From Lautropia sp. (GTDB lineage: Bacteria; Pseudomonadota; Gammaproteobacteria; Burkholderiales; Burkholderiaceae_E), in NCBI GenBank assembly GCA_030532895.1, contig JAUNKF010000013.1:33605-92183 (forward strand): a stretch of DNA of 58,579 bases, read 5' to 3'. The translations under genes and the position numbers were made by a program. Below are positions 1 through 8,120 of the stretch, in pieces (positions within the stretch are counted from its first letter, which is position 1; every line of letters starts with the position of its first letter). The notes beneath the pieces were generated by a model, which was not told where the DNA came from, did no database searches, and worked only from the letters and a program-made list of their open reading frames with translations.

Positions 1-2441
1 CCTGCACCTGCACCTGCACCTGCGCCCGCGCCACCACCGGTCGTGCCACCCGTGCCCGTATCTGGCTGTGTCGTCGGATCGGTGGGGGGTTGCACCGGGG
101 GCGCGATGGTCGGTGGCCCTGCGGGCGTCAGTGTGACGTTGGCGGCCACCTGGCCACTGGTGTTGCCTGCGCTATCGGCCGCCGTGGCCGTGATGGCGCT
201 GGTGACCGGTGTCGTGCCGACGGGGGGCAATTCCGAAGGCGTGAAGGTGACACTCCATTGTCCATTGGTTGCGGTGGCGGTTTTGGGGCTACCGGATGCA
301 CCGGCCCAATTGACCGTGACCGTGGCACCGGCGTCGGCCGCGTTCGTGATGGTGCCACTGATCACGACACCAGCGTCGCGCTCGGCTACCGTGATGTCGG
401 GGCCAGCTGGAATGTTCAGGGCGCCGAGCGCGGGGGCTTCGGTGTCGACCCTGACCTCGCGGGTGGCCGCCGGTGAGGGAGCGCTACCTGTGGTCGTGGC
501 CGTTGCCGTGATGGTCTGCGCGCCTTGGCCTGGTACTTTACCCGGTGCCGTGAGGCTCCATTGTCCATTGGCGCCGACGGTGGTTGTCCCGATGCTTTCG
601 CCGCCTTGCCAGGCAACGGTGATGGTGGCGCCGGCCGGCCCGGAGCCCGTGATGGTCAGTGCGCCGGCCTCGGCCGCGTTGATGATGTTGTCGGTTGCCA
701 CTGCTGCAATGCTGGGTGCGTTCGGCGTGGCCGGCTTGCCTTCCAGCGTGACGTTTTGTGCGGCGACGGGGCTGGTGTTGCCGGCGGCGTCAGTCACTTG
801 CACCTCCAGGCCGAAAGGCTGCGTCTGGCCGTCCGGCACCTTCGGCAGCTGATCGGGGGCGTAGGAGACCGTCCATTGGCCTTGCGCGTTGGCCGTGGCT
901 TCCTGGGTCTGCCCGCCGAAGGTCACTGTCACCTTGGCGTTGGCCTCGGCGCGGCCGGAAATCACGACCCCGTCTTCGGCTTCCTTCGCGCTGATCGTGG
1001 TGCCATCATCGATCGTGATGCCCGTGGCGCGGGGAGGCGCCAGCGTGTCGACCGTGATTTCACGGGTGGACGGTGTGGCAAGGCCCGGTGTCGTGACGCT
1101 CAGCGTTTGCGCGCCCTGCGGCGTGCCCGTGGGCAGCGGGGTTTCGATCGACCAGACGCCGGCGGCGTTGGCCGTGGCGGTGAACTTGTGGGTACCCCAG
1201 GTCAGCTCGATCGGGGCATTGGGCGCAGAGACGCCTTCGATCTTGATCGGTGCGGCGGCTTCCGCAGCATTGATGATGTCGTTGCCCGAGACCAGACCGA
1301 TGATGGGCCGGGCACCGCCGGCATTGAGGATCAGGTTGGCCGTGGCCTCGGGGCCGCGGTTGCCGGCAGCGTCCAGCGCCGTGGCTGTCAGTGCATATTG
1401 GCCGTCGGCAATCGGGGTCAGCTCTTCGGCCGTCAGCGCGGCCGACCATTTGCCTTCGGCATTCACGGCCACCAGCTTGGTCAGCGTGCCCAGCTTGATT
1501 TCGACCGAACCATTGGGTTCGGCCTTGCCCGAGATGGTGACACCAGCGGCCTTTTCGGCAGCCGTGATGATGTTGTCCTCGGTGATCGGGTCGATCTCGG
1601 CCCGAGCTGGCGGCGTGTTGTCGAAGGTGAGCGTGACCAGCGCGAGGGGTGCGCCCTGCACGCCGTTCAGCACGCCCGACACTTCCAGACTGTTGCTGTC
1701 CGACAGCCCGGTGGCCGGCAATTTGCCGCTGGCGGCTGTGGCGTTTTGCAGGTTGACCGACCAGACACCATTGGCATCGGCGGTGGCCGTGTAGCTCACG
1801 TTTTCACGCTGGTCACCATCCGTATCGATACGCAGCGTGACGACCGTGCCGGGTGCCGCCGTACCGTGAATGGTGGGGAAACGGTTGTTGAACGTGCTGG
1901 CCGATTTGAGGGTGAGTGGTACAGCACCGGGGTCAGGCTGGCCGTCACCGCCGCCGCCGCCACTACCCAGCGCCAAGCCGAGCACGGCTGCACCGCCCAG
2001 ACCATAGAGTACAGGGCGAATCGGGAAGTCACTTTCCGGCGCGGGGGCAGAAGGTGTCTGGAAATCTTGCGGATACAGCACGAAGGTGCCGTCCGACAGC
2101 GCGCCGATGGGCTGCGTGTTGACATCGGCCAGTGGCGTGGCAGCCTCCGGTGTGTCACCGCCGACGCTGACCTCACAGGGGTCGGCTGCGCTGCAGACCC
2201 GGTAGTAGTTTTCCAGCACCACGACAGCCGGTTCCGGTTCCCCTTCCAGCTCGATGCCTTCGATGATCAGGTTGTTCTCTTCCTTCAGCACGCGCAGCTT
2301 GCTCGGGTCGATGGGCTGCTCGTCGCTCAGCAACCGGAAGTTCCGGCCCGGTTGAACCCTGATCTTGTTGGTACCGGCCTTGAGTCGGATTGGCTCGACT
2401 CCGCCATCGGTCGTCCGATAGATGTCCAGTCTTGGCGCCAT
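1..2441 (-). CDS. Large Ig-like repeat surface protein, N-terminal part (runs off the left edge)
   Basis: I read at least 813 residues from the ATG at 2439-2441 with no stop before the window edge. Residues 1-110 form a prefix domain like that of BapA/LapF-type adhesins, followed by a short hydrophobic glycine-rich segment (VLYGLGGAAVLGLALGSGGG). After that come tandem bacterial Ig-like domains of about 90-100 residues, each carrying a variant of the motif DNIINAAEA and a following GxAEAxAxVxV strand. The last 40 bases of the window are a hexanucleotide repeat coding Gly-Ala. The N-terminus is homologous to that of the next gene (2703-4766), so the two are tandem paralogues. The likely role is an exported, surface-bound adhesin for biofilm or host contact; the secretion route cannot be seen because the C-terminus and any type I secretion genes are outside the window. 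A purine-rich AGAGAAGAGA lies before the start. Confidence is good for the class and low for the precise function. Confidence 0.8.
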   Translation of the reverse strand, partial: MAPRLDIYRTTDGGVEPIRLKAGTNKIRVQPGRNFRLLSDEQPIDPSKLRVLKEENNLIIEGIELEGEPEPAVVVLENYYRVCSAADPCEVSVGGDTPEAATPLADVNTQPIGALSDGTFVLYPQDFQTPSAPAPESDFPIRPVLYGLGGAAVLGLALGSGGGGGDGQPDPGAVPLTLKSASTFNNRFPTIHGTAAPGTVVTLRIDTDGDQRENVSYTATADANGVWSVNLQNATAASGKLPATGLSDSNSLEVSGVLNGVQGAPLALVTLTFDNTPPARAEIDPITEDNIITAAEKAAGVTISGKAEPNGSVEIKLGTLTKLVAVNAEGKWSAALTAEELTPIADGQYALTATALDAAGNRGPEATANLILNAGGARPIIGLVSGNDIINAAEAAAPIKIEGVSAPNAPIELTWGTHKFTATANAAGVWSIETPLPTGTPQGAQTLSVTTPGLATPSTREITVDTLAPPRATGITIDDGTTISAKEAEDGVVISGRAEANAKVTVTFGGQTQEATANAQGQWTVSYAPDQLPKVPDGQTQPFGLEVQVTDAAGNTSPVAAQNVTLEGKPATPNAPSIAAVATDNIINAAEAGALTITGSGPAGATITVAWQGGESIGTTTVGANGQWSLTAPGKVPGQGAQTITATATTTGSAPSPAATREVRVDTEAPALGALNIPAGPDITVAERDAGVVISGTITNAADAGATVTVNWAGASGSPKTATATNGQWSVTFTPSELPPVGTTPVTSAITATAADSAGNTSGQVAANVTLTPAGPPTIAPPVQPPTDPTTQPDTGTGGTTGGGAGAGAGAGA

Positions 2442-2650
2442 GATGTGATCTCTTCTCTTGCCTGATGCGTCAGGCGTGCTTGGTCCAGGAGTGGATGGGG
2501 GGATACAGCGAGCTTGTCAGCACAGGTTGCCACGACTAGGCGGCCTGGGACGCAAGCATGCCCATCCTCATTCCATACATTGTGACACGGCTCATGGGCC
2601 GCACCTGTTGGGATTGGTTACAGCAGAAGGCGGTTATTGTTGCGCTGCTT

Positions 2651-2690
2651 GACAGTGCTGGCCGCTTGGGGAAGGCGGCCAGCTGTCGCC
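2651..2690 (-). terminator. Hairpin downstream of the second Ig-like protein gene
   Basis: The stem CTGGCCGC/GCGGCCAG (2658-2665 with 2675-2682) is extended by GACAG/CTGTC across a two-base bulge. It lies just past the stop of the gene at 2703-4766 on the minus strand. No clear T tract follows, so this may be only a stable 3' hairpin. Confidence 0.35.
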
Positions 2691-2702
2691 CGGCAAACCG
2701 CG

Positions 2703-4766
2703 TCAATGCAACGGCCAGTCGGCTTGGGGGTGGTGCAGCAGATTGTCGAGCGCCTGTGGCAGGTTGGCGCTGGCTGGCTGCTCCGGTGAAGCCTCGGCTG
2801 CCGAGCTTGACTGGGCCTGTTGGATCCCGGTCTGCTGATGGGCCGAGAGGAGGGGCGCCGTCGGATTCGCTTCGCGGGTATCGAGCAGATCCGTATCGGT
2901 GAGTACCGCGCTGCTGTGATCTGCACCGTCTTGTGATTCAAGGCTACGGAAAAAGAAGAAACGGGGTCGAATCTCCACCGTATGCTGTGAGGCCACGGTG
3001 TTGCCGGCCGCATCGGTAGCCGACACGAGAATGGTATGCAGCTGTGAGTTGTTGACACGAGCGGCGGTGAAACTGGGGCTTGTCCAGTCCACTTCCTCGT
3101 CGGGCTTGCCGCCAATGGTGAATTGATGACTGATGACTTGACGGGTACCCCCCTGACTGTAGATGTAATCCACCACGATGCGGGAGCCACCTTCCGCTTC
3201 CCCGCTCACCGTAAATGTGCTGCCGCTGCGAACCACGTTGTCGTTGCCCACCTTCACGTCATCCAGTGTTGGCAGCTTGGTATCGATGGTGAGTGTGGCG
3301 GGGGCGCTGGCCGCCGAGGCGTTACCCGCCTTGTCGGTGGCTGTGGCCGACACGTTGTAGGTGCCATCAGCCGCTGGCAGTTGGGCTGCGCTGAACACGG
3401 TCTGCCACTTGCCGGCGGCATCGGTGGTGGCGGTCTGTGACAGAGACCCCAGCGAAACACGTACTGTGCTGCCTGCTTCGGCCGTGCCGTTCACGGCTGC
3501 GCCACCCGGACGTTCGACCGCATTCAGGAAGTTGTCCGGGCCAGCCGTGCCTTGAATCAGCGGGGCCGGCGGTGGCGTTTTGTCAATCGTGATGGCACGT
3601 GTCACCGGCGCGGTGGCGTTGCCGGCATGGTCGCTGGCCGTCAGCGTGATGGTGGAGGTGCCATTGGCCGGGATGCTGGCCACCGGCACATTGACCGACC
3701 AGGCCCCATCGGCACCTACCGTCGTTTCATAGGTGTCTTTCCCCCAGCCGAGCTTGATGAGGCTTCCGGCCTCGCCACGGCCCGAGAGATTGATCGGCTG
3801 CGAGGCTTCAGCGGCATTGATCAGGTTATCGGTTGCCACGGGCGAGAGCGTGGGCGCAGCTGGCGGTGTGTCGTCTGCCGTCAGCTTGAACGCAGGCAGG
3901 CTGCTGGTGCCGGTCGAGGTGGTCTGGCTCACGGTGACGGAATCGGTCGCATCGAAACCCCCGGTGGGGCGCGTGCCCGTGGTGGGGGCCAGCGTACCCA
4001 GATTGGCGCTCCAGCGGCCGTCGGCGCCCACCGTGCTGCGGTAGCTCACGTCAGCCTTGTTGTCCCCGTTGGTGTCGATCTCGATCAGGATCTGTGCACC
4101 AGGCGAGCCGGTGCCGGCGAGTGTCGGGGCGGCCGTCTTGCTGACGGACGATTGGGTGACTTTCAGGTTCGGGTCGATGGGCGTCGGCGCCGGGGGCTGG
4201 GAGCTGGTGGCCCCATCGCCAGGCGCGGGGGAGGGGCTGACGGCTGTTTCACCACCGCCACCACCGCCGCCGGCAGCGGCAGCCACCAGGCCGATCACGG
4301 CGGCGCCGCCCACACCGTACATCAGCGGCTTGTTGGCCATGATGCCGCCCTCGCTGCTTGTCGGCGCAGTAGCCACCGGCTGCGCGGCGTAGCCCGGATC
4401 GTGCAGCACGAAGGAGCCGTCTGACAGCGCGCCGATGGGGGCGGTGCCTGGTGTGATGTTGACCGTGCCTTCGGCGCCATCAGACAGATACAGGTGGCAG
4501 GGCGCGCTGACGCTGCATGAGCTGTAGAAGCTCAGCAGTTCCACTTCGGTATGGGGGGTGCCGTTGGTGCCGGGCACGTCGATCAGCACGCTGTTGTCCT
4601 GGCGCTTGACGATGGCGTTGGCGGGTTGCTCGTCATTGGCTTCATCGATCAGCCGGAAGACATCGCCGGGGCGAACATTCAGACGGATGGTGCCGCCCTT
4701 GAGCGGCGTGCGGGTCACGCGTGACGAGGGGCCGTGACCGGAGATGGTTTCAATGACGAGCGCCAT
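2703..4766 (-). CDS. Ig-like repeat surface protein, shorter tandem paralogue
   Basis: This is a 687-residue protein from the ATG at 4764-4766. That start is preferred over longer in-frame options because it aligns with the start of the neighbouring paralogue (shared pattern ...I+L..+PGR.FRL+.DEQP). Residues 1-120 are the prefix domain. A hydrophobic helix (MYGVGGAAVIGLVAAAAGG) and a Gly run follow, then four to five Ig-like repeats, with DNLINAAEA and DNFLNAVE motifs marking repeat starts. The C-terminus (about 80 residues, Gln/Ser/Ala-rich) carries no obvious RTX or sorting signal. It probably is an exported or surface-attached adhesin. It lies 261 bp upstream of the longer paralogue on the same strand, so co-transcription is possible although a hairpin sits between them. 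An 8-bp dyad at 4810-4832 lies upstream. The export mechanism is unknown. Confidence 0.8.
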   Translation of the reverse strand: MALVIETISGHGPSSRVTRTPLKGGTIRLNVRPGDVFRLIDEANDEQPANAIVKRQDNSVLIDVPGTNGTPHTEVELLSFYSSCSVSAPCHLYLSDGAEGTVNITPGTAPIGALSDGSFVLHDPGYAAQPVATAPTSSEGGIMANKPLMYGVGGAAVIGLVAAAAGGGGGGGETAVSPSPAPGDGATSSQPPAPTPIDPNLKVTQSSVSKTAAPTLAGTGSPGAQILIEIDTNGDNKADVSYRSTVGADGRWSANLGTLAPTTGTRPTGGFDATDSVTVSQTTSTGTSSLPAFKLTADDTPPAAPTLSPVATDNLINAAEASQPINLSGRGEAGSLIKLGWGKDTYETTVGADGAWSVNVPVASIPANGTSTITLTASDHAGNATAPVTRAITIDKTPPPAPLIQGTAGPDNFLNAVERPGGAAVNGTAEAGSTVRVSLGSLSQTATTDAAGKWQTVFSAAQLPAADGTYNVSATATDKAGNASAASAPATLTIDTKLPTLDDVKVGNDNVVRSGSTFTVSGEAEGGSRIVVDYIYSQGGTRQVISHQFTIGGKPDEEVDWTSPSFTAARVNNSQLHTILVSATDAAGNTVASQHTVEIRPRFFFFRSLESQDGADHSSAVLTDTDLLDTREANPTAPLLSAHQQTGIQQAQSSSAAEASPEQPASANLPQALDNLLHHPQADWPLH

Positions 4767-4809
4767 GATGACAATCCGAAAAGCGGGGGAGATGCTGTTC
4801 GTCGGGTAA

Positions 4810-4832
4810 AACGGCCATTTTATCTGGCCGTT
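4810..4832 (-). promoter_or_regulatory. Inverted repeat upstream of the Ig-like protein gene
   Basis: Perfect 8-bp arms AACGGCCA (4810-4817) and TGGCCGTT (4825-4832) flank a 7-base loop. Read on the minus strand the hairpin is followed by TT and then ACC, and its loop reads GATAAAA. It could be an operator overlapping a -10 element or an attenuator; neither can be decided from sequence alone. Confidence 0.35.
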
Positions 4833-5017
4833 GTGGCAAAACAGCGGAAACGGGATGGTACTCAGTGCCTTGGGTGTGACATGGCATTTTTTCACGCTGA
4901 AACGATCTCAGCCATGGGGATGTATCAGCCACCGTTTCGTTGCGGCGCATCGTCGTGTGTGTATCTTGGGGTGTGTTCCTCGGCTGTGCGTGAGGCGTGA
5001 TGGTGGTTTTTTGCATG

Positions 5018-5051
5018 AAAAACCCGTTGATGCCAGTGGCAGCAACGGGTT
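5018..5051 (-). terminator. Rho-independent terminator of rpoH
   Basis: On the minus strand the stem AACCCGTTG/CAACGGGTT (arms 5043-5051 and 5021-5029) is followed directly by a run of T. It lies 55 bases past the rpoH stop, which fits intrinsic termination. Confidence 0.8.
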
Positions 5052-5105
5052 CTGGATAAGCCCGCACGGGGCATCAGGCACAGCAGGATGCCGGCTGATA
5101 CCGGC

Positions 5106-6002
5106 TCAGACGTAGTCGGCCAGCGCCGCTTTCATCTTCTTCATCGCCTGGGCTTCGATCTGGCGGATGCGCTCGGCCGAGACGCCATATTCGTCGGCCA
5201 GATCCTGCAATGTGCGGGTGCCGCCTTCATCATCGTCACGCAGCCAGCGCGACTGGATGATGTTGCGGCTGCGCTCATCAAGTTTCGCCAGTGCTTGCGT
5301 CAGTCCCTCGGCATGCAGCCAGTCACGCTGGCGACTTTCGATGATCTCGCTTGGTTCGCTGCCGGGCGCGGCCAGGTAAGCCGCCGGGCCGAAGCTTGGG
5401 GACTGCTCGTCGTCGCCTTGAGGCTCCAGCGCCAGATCCTGGCCGCCCATGCGGGTTTCCATCTCCGTCACATCCTTCTCACGGACGTTCAGCTGTTCGG
5501 CGATGTCGGTGACGGCCTCGGGCGTGAGCGTGTCCAGCCCTTTCTTCATCGAGCGCAGGTTGAAGAACAGCTTGCGCTGGGCCTTGGTGGTGGCCACCTT
5601 GACCAGACGCCAGTTCTTCAGGATGTACTCGTGGATTTCAGCCTTGATCCAGTGCAGGGCAAAGGACACCAGTCGCACCGAGCGGGCGGGGTCGAAGCGC
5701 TTGACGGCTTTCATCAGGCCGATGTTGCCTTCCTGGATGAGGTCGGCATGTGGCAGGCCATAGCCCAAGTATTGCCGGGCCACCGAGACGACAAGTCTCA
5801 GGTGAGACGTGACCAGCGAGCGGGCGGCATCCACATCCTGATGTTCCTGAAAACGGCGCGCCAGACTCGACTCCTCCTCGGCCGTCAGCATCGGCAGACG
5901 ATTGACCGCAGAGATGTAGGCGTCGAGATTGCCCAGCGATGGCACCGCAGGCACCACAGCGTGGGAGGGCCGTTCAACAAGGGCAACAGCGTGAGTCGTC
6001 AT
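5106..6002 (-). CDS. rpoH: RNA polymerase heat-shock sigma factor sigma-32
   Basis: The 298-residue protein has the length and domain order of RpoH. It shows region 2 with core binding ([19 protein letters not shown]) and the -10-recognition segment ([16 protein letters not shown]), the RpoH-specific box QRKLFFNLR, and region 4.2 with the helix-turn-helix [18 protein letters not shown]. It directs RNA polymerase to heat-shock promoters in the cytoplasm. The start chosen is the ATG at 6000-6002; a TTG one codon upstream is less likely. The gene stands alone, with its own terminator downstream. A 29-base dyad (6041-6069) lies within the likely promoter/leader region, which fits a gene controlled at promoter or RNA-structure level. 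Identification is secure. Confidence 0.97.
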   Translation of the reverse strand: MTTHAVALVERPSHAVVPAVPSLGNLDAYISAVNRLPMLTAEEESSLARRFQEHQDVDAARSLVTSHLRLVVSVARQYLGYGLPHADLIQEGNIGLMKAVKRFDPARSVRLVSFALHWIKAEIHEYILKNWRLVKVATTKAQRKLFFNLRSMKKGLDTLTPEAVTDIAEQLNVREKDVTEMETRMGGQDLALEPQGDDEQSPSFGPAAYLAAPGSEPSEIIESRQRDWLHAEGLTQALAKLDERSRNIIQSRWLRDDDEGGTRTLQDLADEYGVSAERIRQIEAQAMKKMKAALADYV

Positions 6003-6040
6003 CAATCAACAGTTCCAAATAAATGACCAGCGAGTTAGAT

Positions 6041-6069
6041 ACTAGCACTTATCCGATAAGAATACTAGT
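6041..6069 (-). promoter_or_regulatory. Dyad in the rpoH promoter/leader
   Basis: CTTATC (6048-6053) and GATAAG (6055-6060) pair around a single C, and the outer ACTAG/CTAGT arms extend the symmetry. On the minus strand a possible promoter, TTGCTT (6084-6089), 16 bases, TAGTAT (6062-6067), overlaps one outer arm. The dyad could be an operator or, if transcribed, a leader hairpin. Confidence 0.4.
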
Positions 6070-6477
6070 CTTTTGATCCAAAAAAGCAACGAGAAGTTGA
6101 CAGGTTGCTTGAATGGCGTTAGCCGTGGGTTGGTGGTGGGTTGAGGCAGCAAGCATGGACTCGGGACAGAAAATGCCAGATGTGCCTGACGCTGAGCGAC
6201 GGGGCGTCGGGGGCTCTGCTGTCACCAGTGATGTACTGGGCTGCGAGGCGCCGGCACGGACGCCGCCAGCAGGTGAGCACCGGGCAGCTGTGCCGGCGTT
6301 CAATGTAGCACCAATCAGCGGGTTTGGATCATCCAAAGCCCCTACAAATCTTCGCAGTGCTGTCATCGGGGCTTTTGGGTACCGTGTCTTCTGCACATGA
6401 AAACGCCGGCTTGAGGCCGGCGTGTGAGAACTGGGCGAGTGGCGCAAGAGCTGGTGCGCCGGCCCTGGCGCTTGCCA
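6070..6477. other. Intergenic region upstream of rpoH
   Basis: About 400 bases separate the rpoH promoter from the stop of the sugar-phosphate transferase. Apart from the transferase terminator (6398-6423) and the rpoH promoter elements at its left edge, I find no feature. Short open frames on both strands have no recognisable protein character. Confidence 0.5.
6398..6423 (-). terminator. Rho-independent terminator of the sugar-phosphate transferase gene
   Basis: On the minus strand the 8-bp stem ACGCCGGC/GCCGGCGT (6416-6423 with 6403-6410) has a 5-base loop and is followed by TTTTCA. It lies 55 bases past the stop of the gene at 6478-7899. Confidence 0.8.
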
Positions 6478-7899
6478 TCAATAGGCGTTTGGATCGCGGA
6501 AAGAGACCCAGATCGTTTTCAGGATGATCTTCAGATCGAGTCGCAGCGACCAGTGGCGCAAATACTCCAGATCGTAGCGGATGCGAAGCTCCATCTTCTC
6601 GATGGTGTCCGTCTCGCCACGGGCACCATTGACTTGGGCAAGCCCCGTGATGCCGGGCTTGACCTTGTGGCGGATCATGTAGCCCTTGATCAGCTTGCGA
6701 TAGGTTTCGTTGTGCGCCACCGCATGGGGGCGGGGGCCGACCACGCTCATGCGGCCCTGCAGCACATTGAAGAACTGCGGCAGCTCGTCGAGCGAGGTCT
6801 TGCGCAGAAAGCGTCCGATCGGGGTGATGCGGTCGTCGTTCTTCGTGGCCTGTCGCACCTCTGGCCCGTTTTCCTGTACCCGCATCGAGCGGAACTTGTA
6901 GACGTTGATCTCCGAGCCATCGAGGCCGTAGCGGCGCTGCTTGAAAATGATCGGCCCTTTGGAGGTCAGCTTGATGGCGATGGCGATCGTCAGGGTGATC
7001 GGCAGCGTCACGATCAGGGCGATCGTGGCAATGACGATGTCCGAGAGGCGCTTCAGCACGCCGGTCGTGCCATAGAACGGGGTTTCGCAGACGGCAACCA
7101 CCGGCAGGCCACCCACGGAATCCACCCGAGCCTGGATCAGGTCGAACATGAAGATGTCCGGCACGAAGTAGATGGAAGCCGTCGTGTCACGCAGGTCTTC
7201 GAGCATCTTCAGGATGCGGGGTTGCGAGGCCATCGGCAGCGCGATGAAGATCTGGTCGATCTTGTTGGCACGCACGAACTGGGCCACCGCATTGAAACCA
7301 CCGGCAACCGGCGCCTCGGGCACCTCGCCCAGGCGATCGGGCGTGCGGTCGTCGAAGAAGGCCATGATCCGGGTTTGCGACAGCGGGTCTTCCTGGATGG
7401 AGCGGGCCAGTGTGCGCCCGAGGCTGTTGGCGGCCACGACGATGGCCGTCTGCTCAGGGCGCATCGAGACGACCTTGCGCAGCAGCACGGGCGATACCCA
7501 GTGGCCGAAAGCCTGCACGAGCGGGGTGGCGATGATCCAGGCGGCCAGCACGTTCTGGTCGAACTGGCGAAGGGCGTCGATCATCAGGCCGAAGAGCAGC
7601 AGAAGGCCGACGACCAGCCCCCAGCTGCCCAGCAAATGACGCAGGTAGCCTGGCTGGTAGACGCGGAAAGGCACGCTACCAGGGTAATTGAGGGAGAAGG
7701 TCAATACGGCGAGTACCATCTCCTGCGCTCGAAGGGGTTCGCCTGCGAGGGTGGTGGCTGCCAGCAGGCAGATGACCGCCAGCGCCGGGTCGATCACTGA
7801 CTTGATCAGTGAGATGACGCTGCGGTTCCCAGTCCGGATCGGGACGATGGAGGAAGCGAGAGATGGGCTGTTCATACCGCGTACCGAGGCGCGCACCAT
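6478..7899 (-). CDS. Undecaprenyl-phosphate sugar-phosphate transferase (WcaJ/EpsB-like)
   Basis: This 473-residue membrane protein would start polysaccharide repeat-unit synthesis by moving a sugar-1-phosphate (usually glucose) from UDP-sugar to undecaprenyl phosphate. The N-terminal half has about four membrane segments (roughly residues 25-150), then a CoA-binding-like Rossmann domain. A fifth membrane segment (KRLSDIVIATIALIVTLPI) leads to the bacterial sugar transferase domain. Its motifs are YKFRSMR, TSLDELPQFFNVLQGRMS, VGPRPH and PGITGLAQVNG. The start at 7897-7899 is supported by GAAGGG eight bases upstream. The gene diverges from the EpsL-like gene, and the 221-bp gap should hold both promoters. 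The family is certain; the sugar is inferred. Confidence 0.93.
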   Translation of the reverse strand: MVRASVRGMNSPSLASSIVPIRTGNRSVISLIKSVIDPALAVICLLAATTLAGEPLRAQEMVLAVLTFSLNYPGSVPFRVYQPGYLRHLLGSWGLVVGLLLLFGLMIDALRQFDQNVLAAWIIATPLVQAFGHWVSPVLLRKVVSMRPEQTAIVVAANSLGRTLARSIQEDPLSQTRIMAFFDDRTPDRLGEVPEAPVAGGFNAVAQFVRANKIDQIFIALPMASQPRILKMLEDLRDTTASIYFVPDIFMFDLIQARVDSVGGLPVVAVCETPFYGTTGVLKRLSDIVIATIALIVTLPITLTIAIAIKLTSKGPIIFKQRRYGLDGSEINVYKFRSMRVQENGPEVRQATKNDDRITPIGRFLRKTSLDELPQFFNVLQGRMSVVGPRPHAVAHNETYRKLIKGYMIRHKVKPGITGLAQVNGARGETDTIEKMELRIRYDLEYLRHWSLRLDLKIILKTIWVSFRDPNAY

Positions 7900-8120
7900 G
7901 AAGCACGCCCTTCAAAAGCTGCTGACGTATCGTGTTTATACAACAGAGGCCAACCAGATGTAGCCGAGAGATGTTATCCGGTTTGCCAGGTTTGTGTCTG
8001 TGTACCGATGATTGGTTGAGGGGACTTGGCAGGTGTCGCTCAATGCTTTAGTGTGGCGCATAAGACAGTGAGGGGTGGCTGTACTAGTTCCTCATTCGGG
8101 CTTTTTACGACAGGATCGTC

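Larger units (their letters stand above)
4767..5105. other. Intergenic region between rpoH and the Ig-like protein gene
   Basis: The region holds the rpoH terminator (5018-5051) and a dyad AACGGCCA/TGGCCGTT at 4810-4832 whose loop contains an AT-rich stretch. On the minus strand the dyad sits 44 bases before the Ig-like protein start and could be an operator or an upstream terminator. I see no convincing gene here. Confidence 0.5.

Noticed and set aside
525-2465. Long plus-strand open frame over the first Ig-repeat gene
   Set aside because: It is the antisense shadow of a GC-rich repeat gene; the minus-strand reading shows Ig-like repeats, the plus-strand reading is Arg/Gly-rich with no family character.
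6424-7800. 458-codon plus-strand frame over the sugar-phosphate transferase
   Set aside because: The minus strand carries full transferase motifs; the plus frame is a His/Gln/Arg-rich shadow.
8025-8040. Sigma-54-like TTGGCAGGTGTCGCT upstream of the EpsL-like gene
   Set aside because: GG and GC are 10 bases apart, two short of the -24/-12 spacing.
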